Source: Rhodobacterales bacterium RIFCSPHIGHO2_02_FULL_62_130
Lineage (GTDB): Bacteria; Pseudomonadota; Alphaproteobacteria; Rhodobacterales; Rhodobacteraceae
Assembly (NCBI GenBank): GCA_001828855.1
Contig: MHZT01000034.1
Coordinates: 62,001 to 126,000 of the forward strand
Reading direction: 5' to 3'
DNA length: 64,000 nt
The position numbers and the translations under genes were made by a program. Below are positions 50,631-59,767 of this stretch, in pieces. The notes under the pieces are model-generated. The model was not told where the DNA came from and did not search any database. It was given only the letters and a program-made list of their open reading frames with translations. Within the stretch, counting starts at the first letter, position 1. Each line of letters opens with the position of its first letter.

Positions 50631-50846
50631 ATGGCCCTTGCCTATAAAACCCGCCGCCGCCTTGCGCTGCTGATCCTTCTGGTTGGCCTGCCCATCTATA
50701 TCGTGGCGGCGGTGTCCTTGGTGAACTGGCTGGACCGCCCCTCGATCTGGGTTGAGTTTCTGGTTTATGTCGGCTTGGGCGTGGTGTGGATCGTGCCGTT
50801 GAAACCGGTTTTCAAGGGCATCGGCCAGCCTGATCCCGACGCCTGA
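50631..50846 (+). CDS. DUF2842 small membrane protein
   Basis: 71 residues, two TM helices (ALLILLVGLPIYIVAAVSLV and VEFLVYVGLGVVWIVPLKPV), then FKGIGQPDP. This is the alphaproteobacterial DUF2842 pattern, function unknown. AGGAGA is 5 nt before the ATG. It is cotranscribed with purA and followed by a strong terminator. Confidence 0.85.
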   Translation: MALAYKTRRRLALLILLVGLPIYIVAAVSLVNWLDRPSIWVEFLVYVGLGVVWIVPLKPVFKGIGQPDPDA

Positions 50847-50863
50847 CCCTATATCCTGAAATG

Positions 50864-50899
50864 AACAAGGCGGACCGGAGCGATCCGGTCCGCCTTGTT
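50864..50899. terminator. Strong intrinsic terminator
   Basis: AACAAGGCGGACCGG and CCGGTCCGCCTTGTT form a perfect 15-bp stem with loop agcgat, followed by T-rich GTTTGG. It separates the rightward purA-DUF2842 unit from the leftward large acidic-protein gene and can work in both directions. Confidence 0.85.
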
Positions 50900-50934
50900 T
50901 GGGGCGCGTGGTGGCAGACCCGGCCCACTATTCC

Positions 50935-52875
50935 TTACCCTGCAGCGCGATCCGTTCTTGCCAGATCCGGCTCTGCTCCGGTCAAGCGGAACTGACCGCG
51001 CCGGACCTTGGCAATGCGCCCGTCACGCAGCAGCGTGCCAAAGCTGCGAAGCGTGTCTTCCAGCGTGACATCCGCCGTTGCGGGCAGGCTGGTCACGGCC
51101 TCGAACAGATCCGCCCGCGAGAATTGCGCCTGATGCAGCACCTCTGCACGGTAAAGCGCTGCGGCTTCGAGCAAAGATTCCAATCCGGTGGCGCCGCGAT
51201 CCTCGGCATATTCTACAAAGCTTTTCGCTGCGCCCTCGGTGAATACATTGACAGGTTCTTCAATGTCCAGAGCAGCTTGCACTTCTGCATCGGGTGTCTC
51301 TTGTGCGGGTCGGGCTGCAAGTTGCACCGCAGACACCCGACGCGGCCGCACGATTTGCGGAGCGGGAATCGCGGCTTTCGCCGGCAGGCTGCGCGGGCGG
51401 TCAATGCGCTGTTCCGATACCAGAACCAAGGGGCTGGGCCGATCGGCAGACGGTGCTGAAACATCACCCGGTTGGCGCGGGCGCACCACGCGGTCAAGAT
51501 CCGAGCGATAGGCCTCGCTGCGGGTTTCGCCGCTTTGTCCGGCATTCGGCCCGTTCAACTGGCGATCCGCCACAGTGGCGGCAACAGCGGCCTTCAGATG
51601 CGCGATTGCGGATTGGCGGCGGCGGGTTTCCGGCCCTTCCATTTCGGAATTTGTATGGGCGATCAAACGGCTGACCGCATCATCGCCCGCCTCGGCCTCA
51701 AGCCGTTTGCGGACATCCGCGACGATTTCGGTGGCAGAGGCTTGCACCACAACCGGCACGGCCTTTGACCGCGAAACCGGAGCGGAATGGGTTTCCGCCT
51801 CAAGCGCCGCAAGTTCGGCCTGTAGCGCGGCCTCCAATTCGTCCGACAAAACGGCCTGCGGCAGGGCAGATTCGGGCTTTTCGGCAATCGGTGCCGCGAC
51901 AGGGGCGGCATCGACGCGGCGGATGCGGATCACGCGGGCGCGGGCGCGCTCCAGTTTTTCGGTCGGCACGGGGGCAGGGTCGGATTGGTCGGCGGCGCGT
52001 GCTGGCACCGTATCCACCTCGTCAGTGTCGTCGTCGCTGTCAACAAAGCGGGCCAGATCGGTTTCATCGGCGGCTTCTGGCTCGGCGGCCTTGGCCTCCG
52101 GCTTGATCAGCGCCCCCAGTGACGCCAGCAAAGCGTCATCCGCAGCGATTTCGGTCTCGTCGTCATCCTGATCGGCTGCGGCGATCAGGTCTTCCTCCAA
52201 CTGGACATCCTGTGCCTGCGGGGCATCCAGACCGGCCAGATCGGCCAAATCCTCATCCACGTCTGCGGCAAGCCCGGATTCGGGCAAATCAGCGTCCGTC
52301 GCGGCCAGATCGACCAGAGCCACAACTTCGGGGATGGATTCGGGCAGGCTATCGGCTGCCTGATCTGCATCGGCGATCAGAAGCGCATCGTTGAAGGCAT
52401 CAATATCGAATGCGTCGAATGCAGGGGCGGATTGCACCCCGGCTTCGGCGGCAGCGTGTTCGTCCTCCGAGAAATCCGACGCCAGCGCCGCAGCCTGAGC
52501 CAAAGCAGGGGCCGCTTGTGCCGTCGCCGCCCTGATCCGCGAGAGTTTTGCAGCGGCAGATTCGACCGCAGGGGCGGCGTCCGCCAGCCGCGGCGCCGGT
52601 GCCTCAGGCACCTCGTCGGCAAAGCCTGCGCGCAGCACCACGCTGTTTTCTTCGATCTTGGCATCCACGCGGCGCTGGATTTCACGCTTGGCAATCTGGT
52701 GCAGCATGGCCGGATCGGGGGTCGGCGGTTCCGCCCCGAAATAGCGGTCATCGGCAGCCAGATCACGGAAATATTCGGCGATCGCCTTCATGGTGTTGAA
52801 GGGTTCGTCGAAACCCTCCAGCGTGCAGCTGAAAGTTCCGTAGGATACCGTTAAAATTTTACTCGCACCGGTCAT
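50935..52875 (-). CDS. Large acidic protein of unknown function
   Basis: 646 residues. Three parts are visible: an N-terminal globular segment of about 75 residues that looks highly constrained (KILTVSYGTFSCTLEGFDEP, then TMKAIAEYFRDLAADDRYFG); a long acidic Ala/Asp/Glu-rich low-complexity middle (about 80-450); and a C-terminal segment resembling a winged helix (YAEDRGATGLESLLEAAALY...FGTLLRDGRIAKVRRGQFRL). I have seen the N-terminal pattern in Rhodobacterales hypothetical proteins but know no function. It is cytoplasmic (no signal). The two ends joined by a flexible acidic linker suggest a tether or scaffold. Confidence 0.8.
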   Translation of the reverse strand: MTGASKILTVSYGTFSCTLEGFDEPFNTMKAIAEYFRDLAADDRYFGAEPPTPDPAMLHQIAKREIQRRVDAKIEENSVVLRAGFADEVPEAPAPRLADAAPAVESAAAKLSRIRAATAQAAPALAQAAALASDFSEDEHAAAEAGVQSAPAFDAFDIDAFNDALLIADADQAADSLPESIPEVVALVDLAATDADLPESGLAADVDEDLADLAGLDAPQAQDVQLEEDLIAAADQDDDETEIAADDALLASLGALIKPEAKAAEPEAADETDLARFVDSDDDTDEVDTVPARAADQSDPAPVPTEKLERARARVIRIRRVDAAPVAAPIAEKPESALPQAVLSDELEAALQAELAALEAETHSAPVSRSKAVPVVVQASATEIVADVRKRLEAEAGDDAVSRLIAHTNSEMEGPETRRRQSAIAHLKAAVAATVADRQLNGPNAGQSGETRSEAYRSDLDRVVRPRQPGDVSAPSADRPSPLVLVSEQRIDRPRSLPAKAAIPAPQIVRPRRVSAVQLAARPAQETPDAEVQAALDIEEPVNVFTEGAAKSFVEYAEDRGATGLESLLEAAALYRAEVLHQAQFSRADLFEAVTSLPATADVTLEDTLRSFGTLLRDGRIAKVRRGQFRLTGAEPDLARTDRAAG

Positions 52876-53026
52876 TCGGATGCTCGCTTTCTCACTAACT
52901 CGATCAGGTCACCATGGCGGGGCGAGCGTTCAATTCCGTGGACAGATCTGGGTGATTTGAAGGATTGATTGTGTCCATAGAACCGGCGCATTGCCTCAAT
53001 TCGAAAACAGTATCGGCAGGAATCAC

Positions 53027-53698
53027 GTGATTGTCCAATCTTCCGCAGGAATAACTTTGGTGGGCGGCGGTCCTGTTTCCAAGGCCGGACTGGCCCGCGC
53101 GCGCGCCTTTGCACCCAGACTGGTGGCCGCCGATGGCGGCGCAGAGCGGCTTTTGCGGCTGGGGGCGGAACCCGAGGCGGTGATCGGCGATTTCGATTCG
53201 ATCACAGAGGCGACACAATTGCGGCTGGCAGGCCGGTTGTTTCCGATTCGGGAACAAGAGACGACCGATTTCGACAAGGCGCTGCGGTCCATTGCGGCGC
53301 CCTTCGTGCTGGGGCTGGGTTTTGCGGGGGCGCGACTGGATCATGGCCTTGCGGTGCTGACCACGCTGGCCCGCTATCCCGACCGGCGCTGTCTGATCCT
53401 TGGGCCAAGCGATGTGACCTTCCTTGCCCCGCCCGACATGACGCTGACCCTGCCCGTCGGCAGCCGCATCTCGCTCTATCCGCTGGCCCCGGTCAGCGGC
53501 CACAGCACGGGCCTGCGCTGGGAAATCGACGGGCTGGCCTTTGCCCCCGATGGCATGATCGGCACCTCGAACGAAGTGGCGGCCCCGCATGTCACGCTGC
53601 GCTTCGATGCGCCGAAAATGCTGGTGATCCTGCCGGTCAGATCACTTCGGGCAGCACTGATCGGGCTTGGCGTAGCGTTATGCGTTCACGGTGGATGA
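53027..53698 (+). CDS. Thiamine diphosphokinase
   Basis: 223 residues. Transfers pyrophosphate from ATP to thiamine. Family motifs are LVAADGGAERLLRLGAEPEA, VIGDFDSI (52-59), EQETTDFDKALRSI (D-F-D-K metal site) and GFAGARLDHGLAVLTTL (R-x-D-H). The GTG start chosen has AGGAA 5 nt upstream; a TTG twelve codons earlier is possible. The 3' end overlaps the convergent EamA gene by 62 nt. It is divergent from the acidic-protein gene. Confidence 0.88.
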   Translation: MIVQSSAGITLVGGGPVSKAGLARARAFAPRLVAADGGAERLLRLGAEPEAVIGDFDSITEATQLRLAGRLFPIREQETTDFDKALRSIAAPFVLGLGFAGARLDHGLAVLTTLARYPDRRCLILGPSDVTFLAPPDMTLTLPVGSRISLYPLAPVSGHSTGLRWEIDGLAFAPDGMIGTSNEVAAPHVTLRFDAPKMLVILPVRSLRAALIGLGVALCVHGG

Positions 53699-54557
53699 TA
53701 TAGAGGCCCGAGGCGACGATGATGATGATGCCCGCCCATGTCAGCGCGTTGGGGAAATCGCCAAAGACCAGATAGCCGATGGCGACGGCTGTCACGATCT
53801 CAAGGTAATGCAGTGGCGCAAGGGTAGAGGCGGGGGCAAATTTCAACGCGATGGTCATGCACAGATGGCTGGCCGCCGCCCAGAACCCCACTCCGAACAG
53901 CCAAAGCCAGTTATAACCCTGCGGCATCACCGGATCGAGTTCGACAATCCCCGTGCCATTGGCCCAGACCATCACTGGCAGGCACAAAAGCGACCCCAAC
54001 ACCGAGGTCTGCAACTGCTGCACCACCGGATGCATGCCGGTGGCGATGGCTTGGGTGATCAGCATGTAGAACGCGAAACAAAACGCCGAGATCAGCGGAT
54101 AAAGCGCCGCCGTGCCATAGTTCATCAGCGAGGGCTGGATCACCAGCAGCACCCCTGCAAAGCCGATCACCGAGGCCGCAATCCGGCGCGGGCCGATGGG
54201 ATTGCCGAACAGAAAATGCCCCAGAACCAGCAGGATGAACGGCTCGACAAACACAATCGCCAGCGCATCGGCGATCGGCATCACCTGCACACCCGCAACA
54301 AAGCCATAGGTCGAGGCGATCAGAAACGCCGCCCGCGCGGTGATCAACCCCGTCTCGCGCAGCGACAGCCGCAGGTTCAGCCGCATCAGCAAGGCGATGG
54401 GGAGCATCAGCGCCCCCTGCACCAGAAAGCGCGCCGTGGTGATCTGGCCCACCGGAATCTCGGCGGTGGCGAGTTTCGAGGCAGTGTCCAGCAAAGGGGC
54501 AAGGACACAGAAAGCAAGCATCAGCACGATGCCGGGAAGGATGCGATCATTGTTCAT
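53637..54557 (-). CDS. EamA/DMT-family transporter
   Basis: 306 residues, about ten TM helices in two five-helix EamA repeats (first: ILPGIVLMLAFCVLAPLLDT...; second: YPLISAFCFAFYMLITQAIA...). The P-x-x-x-A-x-x-E/F-P-(F/L)-(F/I)-(I/T) element appears as IADALAIVFVEPFILLVLGH. Substrate unknown; family members export amino acids and metabolites. It converges on and overlaps the thiamine diphosphokinase gene. Confidence 0.9.
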   Translation of the reverse strand: MNNDRILPGIVLMLAFCVLAPLLDTASKLATAEIPVGQITTARFLVQGALMLPIALLMRLNLRLSLRETGLITARAAFLIASTYGFVAGVQVMPIADALAIVFVEPFILLVLGHFLFGNPIGPRRIAASVIGFAGVLLVIQPSLMNYGTAALYPLISAFCFAFYMLITQAIATGMHPVVQQLQTSVLGSLLCLPVMVWANGTGIVELDPVMPQGYNWLWLFGVGFWAAASHLCMTIALKFAPASTLAPLHYLEIVTAVAIGYLVFGDFPNALTWAGIIIIVASGLYIIHRERITLRQARSVLPEVI

Positions 54558-54881
54558 GGCGGTTGCGTAACGCAGCCACGGGGGTGGTGTCCGTTCTGAA
54601 ACCGACCTCGGGTGGTAGGGGCGGATGCCTCCGGCGGGGATATTTTTGCAAAGAGGATCGGGGGAGCGGGTTCATCTTGGCCAAAATACTCCCGCCGGAG
54701 GCACCCTGGCCACGTGCGAGTCGGCCAAACTCCAGCGACCGAGGGCTTTCCTGAAGGCCAAGGGTAGGGTGCGTGCTTGTCACGCACCGCGCGCAGGGAC
54801 GCTCTGTCAGACATCGGCCCTCCCGCCCTCTGGTGGGGGGTATTGGGGTCAAGATGAAAGGGCTTGGCCGGCGTCTGGCTG
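54558..54881. repeat. Gap with three TATTT-tail repeats and one GTAGGG palindrome
   Basis: No gene is seen in this 324-bp stretch. It holds a direct copy at 54627-54660 (GCCTCCGGCGGGGATATTTT, then GCAAAGAGGATC), a reversed copy at 54671-54702 (CTTGGCCAAAATACTCC), a GTAGGGTGCGTGC-ttgt-CACGCACC palindrome at 54764-54787, and a degenerate direct copy at 54834-54861 (TATTGGGGTCAAGATGAAAG). The first two face each other and can pair through GCCTCCGGCGGG and its complement. Confidence 0.78.
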
Positions 54882-56261
54882 TCAGCAGTTCGGCACGTTC
54901 ACCGCAAGACCGCCCAGCGAGGTTTCCTTGTATTTCTCGTGCATGTCGCGCCCTGTCTGGCGCATGGTCTCGATGCAGACGTCCAGACTGACGAGATGGA
55001 TGCCATCGCCGCGCAGGGCAAGGCTGGCGGCCGAGACCGCCTTGATCGCGCCAAGGCCGTTCCTTTCGATGCAAGGCACCTGCACCAGACCTTTGACCGG
55101 ATCGCAGGTCATGCCCAGATGGTGTTCCAGTGCGATTTCAGCGGCGTTTTCGATCTGTTCGGGGCTGCCACCCAGCACAGCGGCAAGACCGGCTGCGGCC
55201 ATTGCGGCGGCAGAGCCTACTTCGGCCTGACAGCCACATTCCGCACCCGAGATGCTGGCGTTATGCTTGCAAAGCCCGCCGATGGCCGAGGCTGTCAGCA
55301 GGAAATCCCCGATCTTTGCGGTGGTCGCGCCCGGCACATGGTCAAGGTAATAGCGCAGCACCGCAGGCAGCACGCCTGCCGCGCCATTGGTGGGGGCGGT
55401 GACGACCTGTCCCCCGGCGGCGTTCTCCTCGTTCACCGCCATGGCGTAAAGCGACATCCAGTCGTTGATCGTATGCGGCGCGGTCATGTTCAGCCCGCGC
55501 TCGGCCAGAAGGGCATCATGGATGCCCTTGGCGCGGCGGCGCACTTTCAACCCGCCGGGCAGGATGCCGGTGCCTTCCATCCCGCGCGAGATGCAATTGT
55601 TCATCACCTCCCACAGGCGGGCGATGCCGCGGTCGATCTCGGCGCTGGTGCGGAACTTCAGCTCGTTGGCGCGTTTCATCTGGGCGATGGTCAGGCCCGA
55701 CGCCTTGGCCATCTCCAGCATTTCTGCGGCGGTCTCGAACGGGTATGGCACATCGGCGCGACCCTTGGCCTTGCCTGCACCTGCCTCGGCCTGTTCGGCA
55801 GCGGTCAGAACAAAGCCGCCCCCGATGGAATAATAGGTCTCTTGCAGGATCACGTCGCCCTGAGCGTCGGTGGCCTTCAGGATCATGCCATTGGCATGGC
55901 CCGCAAGGGCGGGACCATAATCAAAGGCCAGATCAACCGCCGGGTCGAAATGCAACGGCGGCAGGCCTTCGGCATGGATGGTTTTGGTCTCGCGGATTGC
56001 GGCCAGCGTGGTCTCGGCACGTTCGGCATCATAGGTGGCGGGTTCGAACCCGGCCAGCCCCAGAATGGTGGCGCGGTCGGTGGCATGGCCCACCCCCGTA
56101 AACGCCAGCGAGCCATGCAGCGACCCTTTCACCCCCGCGAAATGGAAGGGCGAGGCGCGCATGGTATCCAGAAAGCGCGCGGCAGCGACCATCGGTCCCA
56201 TCGTGTGCGAGGATGACGGGCCAACGCCCACTTTGAACATGTCAAAGACGGAAAGGAACAT
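54882..56261 (-). CDS. sdaA: L-serine ammonia-lyase, iron-sulfur type
   Basis: 459 residues, single-chain L-serine dehydratase (beta domain first, then alpha). N-terminal [19 protein letters not shown] is the signature; [20 protein letters not shown] follows. The [4Fe-4S] cysteines are expected among those in [20 protein letters not shown] and [20 protein letters not shown]. The enzyme converts serine to pyruvate and ammonia. It lies 3 bp downstream of a GST gene. Together with kbl-tdh at 12 kb it forms a route from threonine through glycine/serine metabolism to central carbon, but the two loci are distant. Confidence 0.95.
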   Translation of the reverse strand: MFLSVFDMFKVGVGPSSSHTMGPMVAAARFLDTMRASPFHFAGVKGSLHGSLAFTGVGHATDRATILGLAGFEPATYDAERAETTLAAIRETKTIHAEGLPPLHFDPAVDLAFDYGPALAGHANGMILKATDAQGDVILQETYYSIGGGFVLTAAEQAEAGAGKAKGRADVPYPFETAAEMLEMAKASGLTIAQMKRANELKFRTSAEIDRGIARLWEVMNNCISRGMEGTGILPGGLKVRRRAKGIHDALLAERGLNMTAPHTINDWMSLYAMAVNEENAAGGQVVTAPTNGAAGVLPAVLRYYLDHVPGATTAKIGDFLLTASAIGGLCKHNASISGAECGCQAEVGSAAAMAAAGLAAVLGGSPEQIENAAEIALEHHLGMTCDPVKGLVQVPCIERNGLGAIKAVSAASLALRGDGIHLVSLDVCIETMRQTGRDMHEKYKETSLGGLAVNVPNC

Positions 56262-56264
56262 GGG

Positions 56265-56924
56265 TCAGCCTTTGGGATTTGAGAAAAAGGCACCCGACAC
56301 CCCTTCGGTGCGGGCGGCGCGCAGGGCGGCGGGGCGGGTTTCCATCGCGCGGGCGATGGCATGCAGGGCGGGAAACTGCGCCGATCCGATTGCCAGATCG
56401 TCATAGGCCGGAAAAACCTCGATCCAACGCAGCAGCATCGACAGGTAGTAGGAAAAGATCGTGGCCTCGGAGGCCCAAGCAGGCTGCCCGGTGACGATCA
56501 CTGCCTCAAGCACGCCAAGCTGTGTCGTCAAACGCGTATGGGCGATTTCGGCCACCGCACGGGCATGGGCCGGACCTGCAGGGCGTTCCGGGTGCAGCAG
56601 GTCCATCGCCGCGGGGTGCAGGGTGTTGGACAGAAAGAACAGCCATGACAGAAACGCGCCACGGTCAGCCGATTCCGGCGGCGGGGCCATCTTGCCATGC
56701 CGGTCCGCCAGCCACAGCAAGATCGCGCCCGTCTCGAAGATCGGCCCGTCCGGGGTTTCAAGCACAGGAATTTTCCCGAACGGATGCAGCGCCAGATGCG
56801 GGGCTTGGGTCAGCGCGCCCGCCTCATGGTCGACGCGGTGCAACCGATAGGACTGGCCCAACTCGGCCAGTGTCATATTGACGACCATCGAGGCCCAATC
56901 AGGGACATGGTGCAGAACATACAT
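56265..56924 (-). CDS. Glutathione S-transferase family protein
   Basis: 219 residues. The N-terminal thioredoxin-like domain contains NMTLAELGQSYRLHRVDHEA, HPFGKIPVLETPDGPIFETG (cis-Pro loop and the E-T/S glutathione contact) and AILLWLADRHG. The C-terminal helical domain follows. An active-site Ser/Cys in the first helix is not obvious (VPDWASMVVNM offers S12). Substrate unknown. It is cotranscribed with sdaA. Confidence 0.87.
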   Translation of the reverse strand: MYVLHHVPDWASMVVNMTLAELGQSYRLHRVDHEAGALTQAPHLALHPFGKIPVLETPDGPIFETGAILLWLADRHGKMAPPPESADRGAFLSWLFFLSNTLHPAAMDLLHPERPAGPAHARAVAEIAHTRLTTQLGVLEAVIVTGQPAWASEATIFSYYLSMLLRWIEVFPAYDDLAIGSAQFPALHAIARAMETRPAALRAARTEGVSGAFFSNPKG

Positions 56925-57014
56925 CTTGGCGCTCCCTTTCTGTCTTTATGGCCTGACCCTCTGCCGGCATACAGGGTCAAAACCGACATGATCGGCGGCA
57001 AAACGCCAAAGCTG

Positions 57015-57467
57015 TCACCCAAAGCGCAAGGCCGGTGCGGGGACACCGGAGGGCAAGGCCCAGAACTCGGCCGCGCCCTGCGGGAAATCCGCAAGCAACC
57101 TGTCCAGATCAGCCGCGCCGATCTGGCCACGCAGGGCAAGGGCGGTAGCCTCGATGCAGTTTGCGGGCGTCAGGTTGTGGTGCGGGCGCAGGGATTGTGC
57201 CTCGGCGGTGAGGGTGGCGCGGTCGGCAAAGGGCAGGGGCGGCGCGGGCGTCCAGCGCCACAGGAACATCGCGCGCAAGATCGCAGGCAGCAGATCGGCA
57301 AAGGCCAGTGCCTGCGGGACGGTCAGGCGGCGGCGGAAGGTCTGGAACACCCCGTCCACCGCCGTGTAGGTCATGTTGTCACTGTCAAGCGCCATGGCCT
57401 CGCGGGCGTCATGCAGGAAGGCCGCGAACTCGGTCTGGGCGTGGCGATAGGTATAGGGCATCGGCAT
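57015..57467 (-). CDS. DUF2267 domain protein
   Basis: 150 residues, helical. FAAFLHDAREAMALDSDNMT, then AVDGVFQTFRRRLTVPQALA and FADLLPAILRAMFLWRW fit the DUF2267 repeat (raVL..L..rL...eA..la..LP..lr..y...W). Function not established. It stands 90 bp downstream of the GST gene's start side and just upstream of mntH's stop on the same strand. Confidence 0.75.
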   Translation of the reverse strand: MPMPYTYRHAQTEFAAFLHDAREAMALDSDNMTYTAVDGVFQTFRRRLTVPQALAFADLLPAILRAMFLWRWTPAPPLPFADRATLTAEAQSLRPHHNLTPANCIEATALALRGQIGAADLDRLLADFPQGAAEFWALPSGVPAPALRFG

Positions 57468-57491
57468 GATCGTTCCCCTTTCGGGATCAGT

Positions 57492-58841
57492 CTAGCCACC
57501 AAGCCCCGAGAAATCCCACAGCAGTTTCAGGTTCAGCCCCACGATGACCACCGCGATCAGAATCGCCAGTGCTACCAGCCAATGGGGGGCGGCCATTGCT
57601 CCCATCTTCTTGCGGTCGGCGGTGAACATCACCAGCGGCACAACGGCAAAGGAAAGCTGCAAGGACAGGATTACCTGAGTCAGGATCAACAGCCGCCCCG
57701 TTCCCGCGCTGCCATACCAGATTGTCACCGCCGCCGCCGGCACAATGGCGATCACCCGCGTGATCAGGCGGCGCAACCACGGTTTCAGCCGGATTTGCAG
57801 GAAACCCTCCATCACCGCTTGTCCCGCCAGTGTCGCCGTGACCGTCGAGTTCAATCCGCAGGCCAACAGCGCCACCGCGAACAGGGCAGGGGCCACGCCT
57901 TCGCCCAGAAGCGGCCCGATCAGCGTATGCGCCTGATCCAGTTCCGCCACATCCGTCCGCCCGGTTGCATGGAAAGATGCCGCCGCCAAAATCAGGATCG
58001 AGGCATTGATCAGCAGCGCGAACATCAGTGCAATCGTGCTGTCAGCCGTGGCATAGCGCAGCGCCTGCCGCTTTTCCGGCAGCGTCTCGCCATAGGCGCG
58101 GGTCTGCACGATGGCCGAATGCAGGTAAAGGTTATGCGGCATCACCGTCGCCCCCAGAATCCCCAGCGCCAGATACAGCATCTCGGGGTTGCGGATGATC
58201 TCGGTTGTCGGGGCAAAACCCTTGATGACCTCGGACCAGACCGGATCGGCCAGCGCGATCTGGATGCCAAAGCTGATCGCGATGACACCAAGGAAGGTGA
58301 TGATAAAGGCCTCAAGCCAGCGGAAGCCCTTGTTTTGCAGCCACAAGATCAGGAACACATCCAGCGCCGTGATCAGAACGCCCAGTTCCAGCGGGATACC
58401 GAACAGCAGGTTCAGACCGATGGCGGTGCCGATCACCTCGGCAATATCGGTGGCGATGATGGCGATTTCCGCCAGCGCCCAAAGCGGCACAGACACCCAA
58501 GCCGGAAAGGCATCGCGGCAGGCCTGTGCCAGATCGCGCCCGCTGGCAATCGCCAGTCGCGCGCAAAGCGATTGCAGCACAATCGCCATCAGGTTCGACA
58601 CCAGCGCCACCACCAGCAGCGTGTAGCCGAATTTCGACCCTCCGGCCAGCGAGGTCGCCCAGTTGCCCGGGTCCATATAGCCCACGGCCACCAGATAGCC
58701 GGGGCCAAGGAAGGCCGCAAAGCGCCGCCATGTCGTCTTTGGCACCGGAATGCTGCGATGCACATCTGCCAAGGCGGCCTCGCCACGCGGGCGACGCCAG
58801 TCAAGGCCGTTCAGGTCGAAGTTTGGATTGCTATCTGACAT
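57492..58841 (-). CDS. mntH: Nramp-family divalent metal (manganese) transporter
   Basis: 449 residues with about eleven TM helices. The metal-site helices are intact: DPGNW (57-61) in [17 protein letters not shown] and [14 protein letters not shown] in helix 6. It imports Mn2+ (and possibly Fe2+) with protons. The start [12 protein letters not shown] is preferred over a far longer frame that runs through the divergent promoter into rpiA. A Fur-family-like box lies 8 bp upstream, implying repression by metal. Confidence 0.93.
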   Translation of the reverse strand: MSDSNPNFDLNGLDWRRPRGEAALADVHRSIPVPKTTWRRFAAFLGPGYLVAVGYMDPGNWATSLAGGSKFGYTLLVVALVSNLMAIVLQSLCARLAIASGRDLAQACRDAFPAWVSVPLWALAEIAIIATDIAEVIGTAIGLNLLFGIPLELGVLITALDVFLILWLQNKGFRWLEAFIITFLGVIAISFGIQIALADPVWSEVIKGFAPTTEIIRNPEMLYLALGILGATVMPHNLYLHSAIVQTRAYGETLPEKRQALRYATADSTIALMFALLINASILILAAASFHATGRTDVAELDQAHTLIGPLLGEGVAPALFAVALLACGLNSTVTATLAGQAVMEGFLQIRLKPWLRRLITRVIAIVPAAAVTIWYGSAGTGRLLILTQVILSLQLSFAVVPLVMFTADRKKMGAMAAPHWLVALAILIAVVIVGLNLKLLWDFSGLGG

Positions 58842-58848
58842 GTTACTT

Positions 58849-58871
58849 TTGCTAATGAGAATTATTCGCAA
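58849..58871 (-). promoter_or_regulatory. Fur/Mur-family-like metal box upstream of mntH
   Basis: TTGCTAATGAGAATTATTCGCAA has outer arms TTGC/GCAA and inner AAT/ATT in mirror symmetry, the pattern of 19-23-bp Fur-superfamily sites. It lies 8 bp before the mntH ATG and about 107 bp from rpiA. In Rhodobacterales a manganese-responsive Mur/Fur protein is the usual regulator of mntH. Confidence 0.6.
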
Positions 58872-58977
58872 TGTAAACCGACGCCGCCGCCCTCTGTCAA
58901 GCGCGAAGGCGAAATTCCCCTCTCGCCCCCATCCGCGCCTTTGCCTATAAGCGAAGCCGACAGGATAGGAGCCCGCC

Positions 58978-59766
58978 ATGACCGCCGAATTGTCCCCCAT
59001 CGACAAGGCCAAGTTCGTCGCCGCCAAACGCGCGGTGGAATTCGTTGAAAGCGGGATGAAGGTCGGGCTTGGCACCGGATCGACCGCCGCATGGATGGTG
59101 CGCTGTCTGGGCGAGAGGGTCCGCGAAGAGGGGCTGAAGATTGTGGGCGTCCCGACATCGACCCGCACGGCGGAACTGGCGCGGCAGGTCGGGGTTCCGA
59201 TCACCTCGCTGGATGATGCCAAGTGGCTTGATCTGACCATCGACGGCGCCGACGAGTTTGACGCCAACCTTGCGCTGATCAAGGGTGGTGGTGCCGCGCT
59301 GTTGCAGGAAAAGATCGTGGCCACCGCATCGGACCAGATGATCGTGATCACCGATGCTGCCAAAGAGGTCGCACAACTTGGTGCCTTCCCGCTTCCGGTC
59401 GAGGTGATCCCCTTTGGCTGGCAGACCACCAAGGCGCTGATCGAGGAAATGCTGGTCGGCATGGATGTGCTGAACCGCGATGTGACGCTGCGGATGAACG
59501 GCGACAGCCCGCTGGTGACGGATGAGGCGAATTACATCGTCGACCTGCATCTGAAACGCATCGGCAACCCGCGCCAACTGGCCTTGGTGCTGAACCAGAT
59601 TCCGGGCGTGGTGGAAAACGGGCTGTTCATCGACATCTGCGATATCGTGGTGATCGGTCACGGCGATGGCCGCGTGGTGGTGCGCGACATCAATGCAGGC
59701 TCGGAAACCGACGGGCGCATCCTGTTTGCGCCGACCGACAATATCTTCAGCGATCTGGGCGACTGA
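58978..59766 (+). CDS. rpiA: Ribose-5-phosphate isomerase A
   Basis: 262 residues. RpiA interconverts ribose 5-phosphate and ribulose 5-phosphate. Motifs: [53 protein letters not shown] (catalytic D/E and K) and [15 protein letters not shown]. It is about 30 residues longer than the E. coli enzyme through a C-terminal extension usual in alphaproteobacteria. It precedes gor by 1 bp and diverges from mntH. Confidence 0.96.
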   Translation: MTAELSPIDKAKFVAAKRAVEFVESGMKVGLGTGSTAAWMVRCLGERVREEGLKIVGVPTSTRTAELARQVGVPITSLDDAKWLDLTIDGADEFDANLALIKGGGAALLQEKIVATASDQMIVITDAAKEVAQLGAFPLPVEVIPFGWQTTKALIEEMLVGMDVLNRDVTLRMNGDSPLVTDEANYIVDLHLKRIGNPRQLALVLNQIPGVVENGLFIDICDIVVIGHGDGRVVVRDINAGSETDGRILFAPTDNIFSDLGD

Positions 59767-59767
59767 C

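Noticed and set aside
57492-59462. 656-codon version of mntH starting inside rpiA
   Set aside because: The extra N-terminal codons are antisense to rpiA and cross the divergent promoter; [12 protein letters not shown] is the natural start.
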